A stretch of DNA of 35,000 nt, from NCBI GenBank assembly GCA_012295275.1, contig CM022678.1:10525999-10560998 (forward strand). Reading direction: 5' to 3'. Numbering within the stretch: position 1 is the stretch's first letter; every line of letters starts with the position of its first letter. Positions 10,136 through 23,439 of this stretch are shown here, in pieces. The position numbers and the translations under genes were made by a program. The stretch comes from Chrysomallon squamiferum (Eukaryota > Mollusca > Gastropoda > Neomphalida > Peltospiridae). The notes under the pieces are model-generated. The model saw only the letters and a program-made list of their open reading frames with translations. It searched no databases and was not told the origin of the DNA.

Positions 10136-13100
10136 TCACTTTGTTTTGGCCAATTTCAGTGCAATGAGAACCTCGTCAATACAGACGTCGCTTTCTCCCG
10201 AGGTGTCAACAAGTTTCACTGCTATGTTGTTGTCATCATTCTTGTACACTATGAGGGCGACCAAGTCTTTCTCGTGTACCAGCTCAGCAAACTTGTACTT
10301 CGCACTCTCAGACCACTGATTGTCTCCCAGTGGTTCAATACCTTGATTAGAAAAATAAATAATGTTAGTTTATCTAACTGGCTGCACAGTTATGACACAT
10401 TCTTATACCATATATCTTAACCCTTTCACTGCAGTAATCAGACTTATCCTATCCAAATCTAACAATGTACATTTTAACACTTTTGCTGCGGTAAGCAGAT
10501 GTATCCTACAAAATTGTATACCATACATTTTAACCCTTTTGCTGCAGTTAGCAGATTTACCCCATGACTTTAAGAACTTCATGATTATGCTGTAAGAAAT
10601 GGACACAGCCCCAGAAACTTCCAAATGTCATAATTGGCAAATAAACAGAAATGACTAATTCCATAATTTTGGATGATAATTAACACCATTATGGGGATTA
10701 CCATGAAGTTTAATTATCCACTGAAAGGGTTAATAAGGGAATAAAATGAATGCATATTCAACAATTCAACCCATAACTGTAGTCTTGCTATTCTGTTGTT
10801 ATACTTTATTATTAGCAAAGAACTGTCACATAGCAGAATAATAAGATAATAAGGCAAAATGATTTCAATCTTGCGTTGTTATCTGGACTGTAATTATAAC
10901 AATTGAATTTATGAGTTGTTGTTTTTTCTTGCAATAATCTCTTTACAGTGGAAATAACTGGATTAATTACTAAAAATCCTGTTCTGCTATCTTCAGAAAA
11001 ACATTTAAAAAAAAATTAAAAATTAAAAATTAAACTGAAATACTTTAGATAACATTTCACAAAATGTCTTGCAAAAAAAAAAAAAAAAAAAAAAATTGCC
11101 AAGTTATATTATGAACAATCAAATTTTAAATATTATTTATATCAACCAGTCAGATTTTCACCTTGACCTTCAGTTACTGGAGTTGACAAGTAATAAGTAT
11201 TTTATTATTGATTATTATTACGTCCCCCCCCCCAAAAAAATGTTTGTAATAAAGTTAATTCAGTTAAATAAATATATTACCGTGTAATTTTGCATTTATT
11301 GCAACAAAAGGAAGTTTTAAGAATTTGGCTGGTATATCAAATATTTCTGTGGCAGGCATGATGTTGAATGTGCCTTGGTCTGGCAGATACACAGAAGCCT
11401 AAAATAAAAAAATAAAATAAAATAAAAATGTACATGCACACACACACACGCACGCACACAATCTGTCTAATGAATGTCTGCATGACATGTTAAGAAGAAA
11501 TGATAAATAATAATAATAATAATAATAAGGTATTACTAAATATCTTTGTTTCTCAAAAGAAGCCTTTAATAATAATAAAATATAAAGCTCCTAAAAAAGC
11601 ATAGAAACTAATATTTCTCTTTTTCAATGAAATTTCACATTCAGTAAGGACCAAAAAAATCAGACATTAACACATGGAAGGTATGATAACTAGATAACCT
11701 TAATTTTAATTTCTGTGTATAAAATGGCTTGGTGTCATTTTGTTTGTGTCAGTGTACAGAAATTGTGACCCAAACTAATCTATGTATGTATACAACTTTA
11801 CCATACAAAGTATATTTCTGTTTTTAATTTGGATATGTTTGTTTTTTTAACAAACAGTCTTAAATTTTTGTTATTCACTTAACTTTATTTTTCATCTTGA
11901 CCAGAAATCTTTATTTTAATGAATAATTTTTAAAATTTAATTTGTTATCAACACTTTTCTCACCTCTCCATCCACAATATCTTTTAGAATAATTCGACAC
12001 CAGATTCTTTCTATACAACCTGCATATATTTTATCTGGTTGCAAATTATCAACAGGCAAAGGAGCCAACTGAAAATAACAAAAAAAATTGGATACAGAGA
12101 TAAGATAATTAAAGAATAAATTATAATTTAATTTTTCAATATCATAAATTGATAAAATCTATTTTTTAAATTTTTTTAGTAATATTTAGATATTTAATAT
12201 TTCAATATGATATGACGCTCTAAGGAGAAATATTTAAATTCATGAAATATATTTTACAAAATATACAAAATTATATACAAAAATGTATAAACAAAACAAA
12301 AAATCATTCTTGTTTTACTATCTTTTCCTAGTAATGCTACTGACAGTGATAAAATACAAACCATTGGAAGGCTGGAAAAATATTTGTTCAAATCTGCCAT
12401 TGTTTGTTGATGCTCATCCATCATGTTGTAGAGTATGCACTGAAATTAATATATATATATATATACACACACACACAAACACATACATATACGCATACAC
12501 ATACATAAAATAAAAAGTTTAATAAACAAACATTAGTATCAAAGTGAATTATCATCCATATAAAGGGTTCTGTCTGATTCAGAAATATCCTAAGAGTTTT
12601 ATTGGTAAGAGATAATACTGCAGTCTAAATAATGTATTTAATTTTATTTTATTTCAGGTAATTACTGCTTACAAATGTAACGAACCTAGATCAAACCGTT
12701 TGATTTCTGTAAAATAATAAAATAATAACTTACCACAAAATTATGTGGGTCCACCACCCAGAGAACGTGAATGTCGATGAAGTTTCTAGGACCAGGAATT
12801 GAAAGTTTAGGAGGTAACTGTAGCTGAGCTGTAGTATCAGCTTGTGCAGGACCACTGGAAGTGCAGTCACCATCAATTGTGCAGAGTCGGGCAGTGGAAA
12901 GAACAGAATCATTTCTCCGTGAAACTTTATCTGGGATATCACCAGCTGTTTCACCAGCAGCTCCTTTCAACACATTGTCTCCTGACTCATCAGTACTATG
13001 TCTTGATGGGTTTTCTTTATCCAGGTCTACATTTCTTTCTGGTTTGTTATCACCAGATCCGTCTGCAGGGTCCTGGGTGGAGGGAGGGGTGTTTTTTCTG

Positions 13101-14191
13101 CTGTCCCACGTGTACAGACACTTCGACGTGGATGCTTCTGCCGAGTTTGATTCCTCTTCTTGCTGCTGATTTGAAGCATCGAGTGAATGAAGTTTTGAAA
13201 TATTGACCAAAGTGAAACGAGCATCACCTGAAGGTAACATTCCATCAGAGCCTCCTTTGAGTCCTTCAAAAGCTGAACAACGTTTACAACAAACAGGAGC
13301 TTTAGACGACAACAGAGAATCTCCAGACGGCAAAAGCAAACCTCTAGAGGCAGCATCAGCCAAATCCACTTCTATGTTACATCTGTAGCAAGCTCCGTAA
13401 GTCTGCTTCTTTGAATTAAAATTCATGTCAGTATCAGTGTATTCTTCCAAAGAAGGGTTTACTTTATCGTCCACTGAAACACTGGCCAACCTTCTGGTCA
13501 CATCACCAAAACCTGTGTCTTTAAAAGCAGCTGATGGATTGTGGGAACTATCTGATATCTCCTTGTAATCACCTCTGTCCTTGTTAGTTATTGACTGCGA
13601 AGAAACACTGGACTTCGCTGTCTCGTAGCTCTCTGAAGAATTTAGATCATACCCACCAGTTTCCACTTCACTTGCACTCTCTGAAGGAGTGCTAACAGAA
13701 CATTCTGAAAACAAAGACAGGTCTAATTTTTCTCCTTTCTTCATCAGCTCCATGGTAACCACCTGATTAATATTTATATCTTCTTCGCATTCTGTGTCGT
13801 ACAGGATTACAACTAAATCATCATCTCTGTAAAAAATAAAAATAAATACAAAAATGAAATAAACAAATTAAATAAAAAAAATTAAAAATTAAAGAATTCT
13901 CTTGATTTAGCTAAATAATAAAATAAATTTGTCAGCTGTGTCCAGTAACCATGTTATTCTGTGCACCATCATAACTATCAGAACTGAAGCAAAAAAACAC
14001 AACAATTAACTGATAAAAAAATATTTTTATAGATCTAACCTGCTAACAATGTCAGCCACTAACACTTTAGCGAGGGCCATGTCCAGCAAAAGTTCAACAG
14101 CAGTAGCTTTGTTTTCAAGATTTTCAAGATTTTCAAGACCGTACAGAACACACTGAAATGCCTGAAATAAATAAATAAATAAACAAATATA

Positions 14192-14226
<35 letters not shown>

Positions 14227-14335
14227 AACATCAAATGAAACTAAGTTTGACAAAGTTTGAATCTTCATTAAAAAAACAATGATAATAATTTATATATGTA
14301 TGTGTGTGTGTATATGTCTCCATGTGCATGTATGT

Positions 14336-14388
<53 letters not shown>

Positions 14389-16373
14389 TATATATAAATT
14401 AATAAAAAAATAGTAATAATAAGAATATGCACATTCTTTTCAAATTTTCTGATAGTAAAAATGTGATGAAAACAAAAGTTAACATGGAAATCATAGTTAT
14501 CAAATCAAAAAGTTAAAACAAAAATTTCAATCTGACAATGAAATATATAGCCAGATATAATTATAACAACAAAATAATTAATAACTGCACCTGATATGGA
14601 AGTGTTTTGTTTATTTCTGGTGGAAGTGGTCTTAGCTTGGATAGGTCAACAAATTCCTTGTCGCCATGGTCACAGTACATTACAAACGCCTGTAAACAGA
14701 AAAAAAACAGAATAACTGTTGGACTGATGATTTAAGTGGAATTCTTAGGACATGATTTGTTTTTTAAAAAGTAGACCACTTTTGATTTTTGTAATATTTA
14801 CAATCTGGAATGGCCTTAGTGTGATCATGAGGATGATTAAAAATTTTAAAAAATTTTAAAAATTTGTTAAGATGCTTCAGATCTTTATTATATATAATTA
14901 ATACAATTTAGAATTTGTATTTATTGAGGAAGTAAGATAAATAAATAATGTATAATATTTAAAGTCTAAATAACAAAATAGCTACGCAAAGAATATGTAT
15001 GTATATGTTTATGGATATATATATATATAAAATATTAATACCTTATTGTCTTCAACAGAGAGAACTTGGACTCTGTGGTAGAGTGTCTCAGAATTCAATA
15101 TATACATCATTCCTTCTGTTACCATGGTTACAGGTTTCAGTTTTTGGTAGATCTGTGCCATCTGGTTCTCTAATTGCTCCAGTTTGTCCTGAAATTTCAA
15201 AACATATTTTTTCATCACTGATAAGAGGTAAAAACATTAATTCAAAATAACTTTTTGTTGCGGAAACAATAACAACAGTAAAAATTGGTACCCAAAGGTT
15301 TATTCTGATATTTCCAGATAAAGATATTTTAATTTTTTTATTTTTTATTAATAGGACTATTGATAAAAGTAAAAAACTGTTTCTAATATAAAAAAACCTT
15401 TAATATTTAAAATTATCTTTAATTTCAAAAGATATATTTCATCACTGGAACTATAATAAACATTCAGAATAGTAAAAGGTTGAAGATTACTTTAAAAAAA
15501 TACACTGACAAAGACTGCTTTAAAAAAAAAATTGATGAAGATTATTCAAAAAAAATTACTCACAGAATATTGCTCTCCAACCAGCCTTATGCTCACTTCA
15601 AGACTGGGTGAGAGAAATGAAACATAAACATCCCATAATTTGTCATCAGGGAGAATCAGGTCATCTGAAAGAGATTTCATAAAAGTTGCTTTTTTATCAT
15701 TATTTAAATTGTGTGGATAAAATTTGAAATTAAAAGGAATATTAAATAACGTTATTTGTTTATTAAGGAAATAATAAAATAAAATAAAATAACAATAAAG
15801 TTTATTTAGTCTGCCAAACTTAATTTACAGAAATAATAAAATAAAAAGGAAAAGTAATTACAGAAGTGAGAGATTAGATAAAGAGGTACAGACGTGCATG
15901 TAAAGAAAGAGACAGAAAAAGACAGAGGGAGACATTAAAATACACAGTGAAAGAATGAGAAAAAGAAGAAATAATAGAAACAAAACAAATAAGAACAGAT
16001 ATAAAAAATAAAAAAAAATGGTATAAAACCAAAATAGAATAATATTAATCCTACCCCATAGATAAAATTTAAAATTCAGAAAAAGCAATATCACTATTAG
16101 TACCTGGTTCACCATCTGTTATTTCTTTTTGGTTAACTTCCTGCCTTCCATTCCCAGATGCTGCCCCTTCACTCAGAGAACTTACCACCAGATGGCGGTC
16201 TATGAGCTGTTTATTTATAGAAACACTGTTGTCAGGGATACACAGCTCAACCTCACACAGACCATCTTAAATAAACAAATAGAATGAAAAAAAATAAGCC
16301 AAATAAAATTGTCTGATATTTAAATTATGCAATAAAAAGTTATTTTAAAAGATAATCATTTATACTTTATAAC

Positions 16374-16427
<54 letters not shown>

Positions 16428-18148
16428 TGTAATCCGATTCAGTTTAACTGTTTTAGGAAAAATAAAAATAAAGATTCTCCTCAGAGTGTCATTTGAAAAA
16501 AGCTGTATTTTGAGTAATTTAAGTATGCTGAATGAAGCAAGTGTTTATTACTTATTGTGTGTGCCACTGTGGTTGCTTGTAGTGGAGTGTCTCGCACTAA
16601 TTCTGCAAAAGCCAGCATGGCAGGAGAAGTCTTGTAATCATCCTGGAAGAAAAAAAAAAAAATAATTTCCTGACACCCATCAAAACATATCTTGTTATAA
16701 ACAATCACAAAACAAATAGAAATTTTTAATAAATATACTGATGATGAGAGAGAAAAATTTGATTCTGCAACTCCATGGCTTATTTTTAACCTATAATTAG
16801 TTTTCATATGAACCTTCACATAGGTTGGAAATCGAATTAATTCTAAAATGATTTAAAGATCTATTAATAACAGTAAAAAATATCTGTATTTAAAGAAATA
16901 TATAAAATTTAGCAATTAGTATGTGTTCCTTAACAACATTTTACATTTAAATGATAAATCTGGTTAGGCTGTCATAGAATTGTGCTGTTTATGCTAGAGT
17001 ACGATTTTATTATTATCATAATTTTAACCCTTTCAGCACCATTGGTAAGATATCTTGACAAGCCAGAAGACTCGCTTAGCAAGATATCTCAACATACTAT
17101 AAGACTCCTTTAAAAAGATATCTCAAAATGCTAGAAGACTCACATAGCAAGTTATCTCAACATGCTAGAAGACTCACTTAGCAAGACATCTCAAAATTCT
17201 AGAAGACTCACTTAGCAAGATATCTCGACATGCTAGATCCACTTAGCAAGATATTTCAACATGTAGTAGACTCACTTAGCAAGATATCTTAACATGTAGT
17301 AGACTCACTTAGCAAGATATCTTAACATGCTAGTAGACTCACTTAGCAAGATATCTCAACATGCTAGTAGACTCACTTAGCAAGATATCTCAACATGCTA
17401 GTAGACTCACTTGTATCTCATACAAATGTACTTACTGATGACTCTATTCTCTGCACACCAAACAGTGTACAAGATATCTCAACATGCTAGTAGACTCACT
17501 TGTATCTCATACAAATGTACTTACTGATGACTCTATTCTCTGCACACCAAACAGTGTACATGGAATGGCTTGTGTTGGAATGTGAGCGATTTCCTCTGGA
17601 AGTGCTCGGATGCTGCTTACGTTGACCATGTCTGTGTTGCCGTAGTCGACAAAACAAACTTCAACCATCTAAAAAAATAAATATGCTGTTTTACTATTTT
17701 AACAAATATCAGATCATGTAGAGAACACAGTACATTTTTTCCTGCAAGTATAGACTTAGAAAAAAATCATGATCATCTGAAGAAATATTTGTATTATTAG
17801 CTTAGTGAGTATTAGAAAATATATGGTGATATTTTTTCTCTAATGTGTAGAAGCTGTTTCCTCTGGTTGGCAAAACAAATCTTGACCACCTGTAAAAAAA
17901 ATAAAATATATTAAAATGTCAGAAATTCATGCAAGTTGTTTAGATCCTGTTCATACTGTCTGCAGTTGACAACACAAACCACATCCATCTAAAGAAATGT
18001 ACTGTTTTATTAGGTCACTAAATGTCAGAAAAATATACATTTGGCTTTGGTACCACCAACATTTGGTGGGTTTTGTAATACCTTTTATTAGTTCTGTGTG
18101 TTTAGTGACTTCTGCAGATGTCCAAGTTAAGTTGTAATTAAAGAAAGT

Positions 18149-18186
<38 letters not shown>

Positions 18187-18446
18187 AGTTGTTTGAAAAA
18201 TGATTACTTTGGAAAACGTATTTTATTTTCATCTATTATTACGATGGATATTTGTTTAATGATGGAAAGAGAAGTGTTTACCTTGTCCTTAATATCAGAC
18301 AAAATCTGTGCTCGATACCATGTGTCGTCTTCACTGTAGAGGGCAGCACAGTACACACCTTTCATTAAAACTGACATATCTGGAGGACTGACAGTCTGCA
18401 GAAAAAAGTACAGAAAATAAATTTAAAATATATATATTAGTTTATA

Positions 18447-18483
<37 letters not shown>

Positions 18484-21400
18484 CGACGTATACATTTTTA
18501 CATTTCTCTGCATGTATGCATAAGCATGAATACTTGCATTTGTCAGTCTATGCCTCTGTGTGTATGTGTGTCTGTGTTTGTGTGCATGTGAGTGAGTGAA
18601 TGTGTGTGTGTGTGTGTGTGTGTGGTAACTGGTGAACTCTTGCAATTAATTCATTTTCCTTCATCAATTACAAAATAGTAATTTGATAACAAATTAGTAA
18701 CTATATCTTGTGTTGGAAATGGAAATTCTGTTTGAATTCTCCTCAATGTGATTTGTATCTTTCGGACAGAAATTTTGGTTATAAATTTCTGAAATACATT
18801 TTTGACAGAAATACACTATCAGGACTAAATGTCTCGTTAAAGAAGACATTGTTTACTGATAAACTTACACCTTATTTACATGATAAGCTCAACATGAAAA
18901 CGTTTTATACTTCTGTGTTATTGACTGTTAAATTACTTTCAACTTACCTTACAATATTTCAGGAGTTCATCAGTTATATACTCCACCATGCAGTCTTCTC
19001 TCTGAACAAAAAATTTGTCACAGTGCGACGCAAATGTCACATACACTGTCACTTTATTTCTGAAACAGATGTTACATGCACTTTTTTAATAAGAGCATTA
19101 ATATTACACCTACATTTTTCTGTAGACTAAATATTACACAATACTTTAGTAGTTACTTTAGAATAAATATTATATAAATGTTATTTTACATTAAGCATCA
19201 AACATACTGCTACATTAAAATTAACATTATGCTGTTATTATGAAAAATATCTTTTAAGTTATTTCTGTGAAAAACGTTTTGTTTCTGAAATGAATGTTGT
19301 TATTTTACGTAACATTTTTTCAAAAGCAATTTAACATTTTATGTTGCTAGGGCTACTCTGTTTTACATTCTGGTGAATGTCAAAATCTATGTTTATTAAG
19401 AAATTTTATATTTTTTCATTACCCAAGTTCAAGCAGATCAGGAGGAGGAATTGTGTATTTCTGGCCAAAAGTAAAAAGAAAAAAGAAAGAAATAATAATA
19501 ATAATAAAAACATAAAATAAAAAAAGTTAAATAATGACAAAACAGAGTAATCAGGTCTTGTGAAAGTTAATTTAATGGCAACAAATTGTTATTATTCATT
19601 AAAACATCACAAAATATTATCTTATTTCTCAGTTTTACTTGAAGACATACTGCCACTATATTAACATTATTATCATCCATAATTAAAATCTAATTTCATA
19701 CTGCAGAAAATTAATCTTCACTAACTAATGAAAAATAAAAGATGTTCTTAATGTCATTATCCTTACTGTTAACGCTGGAATACTTTTAACAAGTTTAATA
19801 TTTTATTGATTTTTTTTATCAATTTATAAAAATTCTGAGTTTTAAATATTTGTAAACGTGCAGCAAATTAACCATTAATAATAAACGAGAAAAACCAATT
19901 TTTCTTAATATGAAAGTTTTATCTGTTAACTTTTCACAATTAACCAGTCTAATTTTTTACTCATGCTCCATCAATTTTATTTAATTTATAAAAATACTTG
20001 ACTTTTTAGCTTAAAAATTTCTGACAATGCATCAAATTAATCTTTACTAACAATAAAAGCCGCTATTAATACCAGCTTTTTTAATTTCATCACATTTACC
20101 TAGTTTAATCTTTTATTTATATTCCAACCATTTTTAATCAATTTATAAAAACACTATTTCTCACAGAGCTGCAAATTAATCATTGCTAATTAACAATGAA
20201 ATAATATAAAATTTTAACTTGATCTTTTGCTCACATTTAAACCATTTTTTTTTTTATCAATATTTAAATTTTTTTTAAATATATTAAATGAACTGAATTA
20301 TATTCAAATATTTCCCCATTGCCCAGGCCTAACCTTCCAAATGCCAACACTAGTTTCTATCACAGGTTTCTTAGTCTTAACAGCCTCAGCTACTGCTGGA
20401 TAGGATGCTGTTGCTGCTGGCTGTGTTGTAGTTGTTGGGGACTTTTTGGTTGCTATTCCTCTTGTAGAAGGTGATGATGGTGTTGGTGTTGGTGTTGTTG
20501 TTGTTGTCACAGTGGGAGGATTCTCTCTTTGCAGACGAATAATTATGCGGTCTGTGTCTAAAATTCTGAAAAAATAATCTTTTCAATACACGATGAAGAC
20601 AAAATATTTAATAAGTGAAGAATGACTAGCCATAATTCTGTTAATGCTTTTAATCCTTATATATTTAACACAAATAAATAAATAAATACAATATTTATGA
20701 TCTGCCTATGTTTCAATATTATAATTTTATTATTTATTATTATTCATTATATTATTATTATTATTATTATTTCAAAACTCAAATATCAAAAAAGATGAAT
20801 TTTTTTTAAAATGGTGCTTGAAACATACAGAAAAAAAGGGCAGAAAAATTATCATTTTTTTGGATCACAGTGATCTCCCCCAGCATTTATGAAAGGGATG
20901 GCGGGAAGTACTTGTTTTTCAAAAACAATACTCCTATAAATAATTGCATCAAATGCATTAACTATTAACAAGATTATTTTACTAGCAATTAAATAAGTGT
21001 CTATTTAATGTATTATACAAAACAAAGTTCATTAAATAAACGGGTGGCGTATATATTAATGGCAGGCGAATTCATCTTAAGCTGTAAGGGATGGCTGGCA
21101 AGACATTTGGATCCGGATAGAAAGTATTACTGATGAAAATCATCAAGTGATGTATTTTATGGTAAAAGAAAATGGTTGAAATCACTTATTTGAGATAAAA
21201 AAACAGAAGTTAATGACATACTGGTCGACTTCAAACAGATCTGGCCACGTTTTGATTTTTTGTACAAGGTCAAAGGCTGGTTTGCCATACTTCTCCGTAT
21301 AAACCACTTCCACACGAGAACTCCACAAACCATTCCTCGCCTCGGCAACAATCTGAAAATATTTATTTACAGAAAAAAAAAGAAAAAAACGTTTTTTTCC

Positions 21401-22071
21401 AAATATTTTAATTTTAATAAAATACGTCTTTCAAAAACCGAAAAAATCTAATTAAGAAAAAAAATCAAACGTGACAAATTTGTTTTTGTTACTGATTGTT
21501 CCTAAACTTTCCCCACACAAAATTAATGTGTATTACTACTGACAGTAAAATGATATGATTACTGCAAAATGCATTATCAGTTTGAACAAATAATTGCTAC
21601 ATAAAATTTTACTTATTTGAAGGACTTTTTAAAAAAAAAAAAAAAATGATAATTTTGTTGTGACAATAATAGTTTCTAAAAACTATTAAACTATTGGATA
21701 CATAGCTAATAATCTTTTTTGGCTATTTTGCAATAGGTACTAGATATTTTTTTTAAATTGTTTTCTCACCTCTCGAACCCTATCTTGAATAACAGAATCA
21801 TCCTCATCTGCAGAATATGAAACTGCAAGATAAAAAGAATAAAATTAAAATCCATTTTGTTTTATTAAATTAATCTTTGTCTGTAAAGAATTTTTTAAAT
21901 CTATGTAAGACATGAGGCATTTATTTTCTGACTCATTTTCCAAATTTATTATTTATTTATAATGTGAATTCATAATGTCCAAAATCATTAGTAATAATAG
22001 TCTTAAATATCAGTCTATATTTAATACTTTTTCAAGTTCATATATCCTGTATAAACAGTATTTCTTATACG

Positions 22072-22119
<48 letters not shown>

Positions 22120-23401
22120 GCTGCTGTGTTGCTGGTGTAAAAATAAAAAGGAATATTGCTTATTTCAAAATCTTAAGGGGAGACACTGGTCGAAAAATAA
22201 CAAAATTTGAAAAATAACTCGTATGAGATTTTGACACGACCATTTACAAAAATTATTCAGCTTTCTGTTCATAAAAGTTAGAAAGTCCAAATAAATGTAA
22301 TTATCTCCAAACAAATGCATTTTGTGAGGTGCCTCTCACTGAAATTTACACATTTTAGTCCAAATTCTGCGTTTATTTTCGGATTTATTTTCGATGCGTG
22401 TTTTGCGAAACCTCCATGAAATTCGACATTCTGCATAACGTTGGAAAGCCCTATTTTCGCATTATGGGACCAATGTTCTAAAAATAGATACAAATCGATA
22501 TTTTCATTCATTTAGTGCCCCACTCTCTGAAAATAGAGAAAAAAATTAAGATTGCGTCGCCCTTGGATTGGTCGTGTGATATCACATGACTTGATGCCAC
22601 ATTCTGATTGGTTATGATCACTATTTCCGGTGACTTTGTTTACTTCCGTTCATTTAATTTTTCGAAATCATAGAGACTTATTGTGGAAAGAAAACCAATA
22701 AAAATACAAATTTGGTAAACGAAAGCTTTCGCGCAAACAACAGTTACAGTCTGATCGAGAAAAATTGCAGAAAATCGAAACTGCCGAAAAAAGCTCGGGC
22801 ACTGAAGAAATGGAATCAATCATTCAATCAATGGATTCTGGAGATCGGCACGCACGAGAATCTTCCCCAGTGACTTCCAAAAGAATTTTGGAACATGTTT
22901 TGGAAATAGATGAAGATAAAGATCATCGCTCCTTTGTTAGTGATACAGCTGTCTTTTTGTGAATTTTAAATGTAAATATGTTATTATAAGTTTCAAGGAC
23001 GAACGAGAACCAACTCTTTTTTGCACTGCACATAGTGACATAGTCATGATAATTAACATGTATTAGAAATAAAGTGTTTTTGATAACTGTTTCTGGTTAT
23101 TTTTGGAAGGAAATACATACACGCAGTTATCACAGTAATTATACATAACATCTCCACAGTAGTTAGAATAAGTGCAAATATAGTTATACAAAAAAAGGCA
23201 GAAAGAAAATCTTGAAATTAATATCCATTCTTTTCATATATATATAACCTTTACCATGTCGCTAGTAGGAAAAATACGAGTGAAAAACGTAATAATTATT
23301 ATTTTTTAAACATTTCTTTTGAAGCATGTATCAAAAGGCTAATTTCTTTCAATTATTTTATAGACATACATGCCTATGATGAACTTCTGCAAGTTTGAAT
23401 G

Positions 23402-23439
<38 letters not shown>

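Noticed and set aside
10043-10420. Plus-strand ORF of 125 codons
   Set aside because: It is the antisense shadow of the last TDRD7 exon (10136-10341), whose minus-strand frame has clear Tudor similarity and matching splice phase.
12844-13388. Several plus- and minus-strand ORFs inside the large exon
   Set aside because: They are alternative frames of TDRD7 exon 19; only the 12734-13826 minus frame joins both neighbouring exons in phase.
18708-19130. Plus-strand ORF of 140 codons
   Set aside because: It lies antisense over TDRD7 exon 10 (18948-19059) and its flanking introns; no domain, and no splice sites are needed to explain it.
22172-22180. TTAA followed by GGGG as a piggyBac terminus of the intron 5 insertion
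   Set aside because: The orientation is wrong (piggyBac ends read TTAA-CCC outward to inward) and no matching right end was found.
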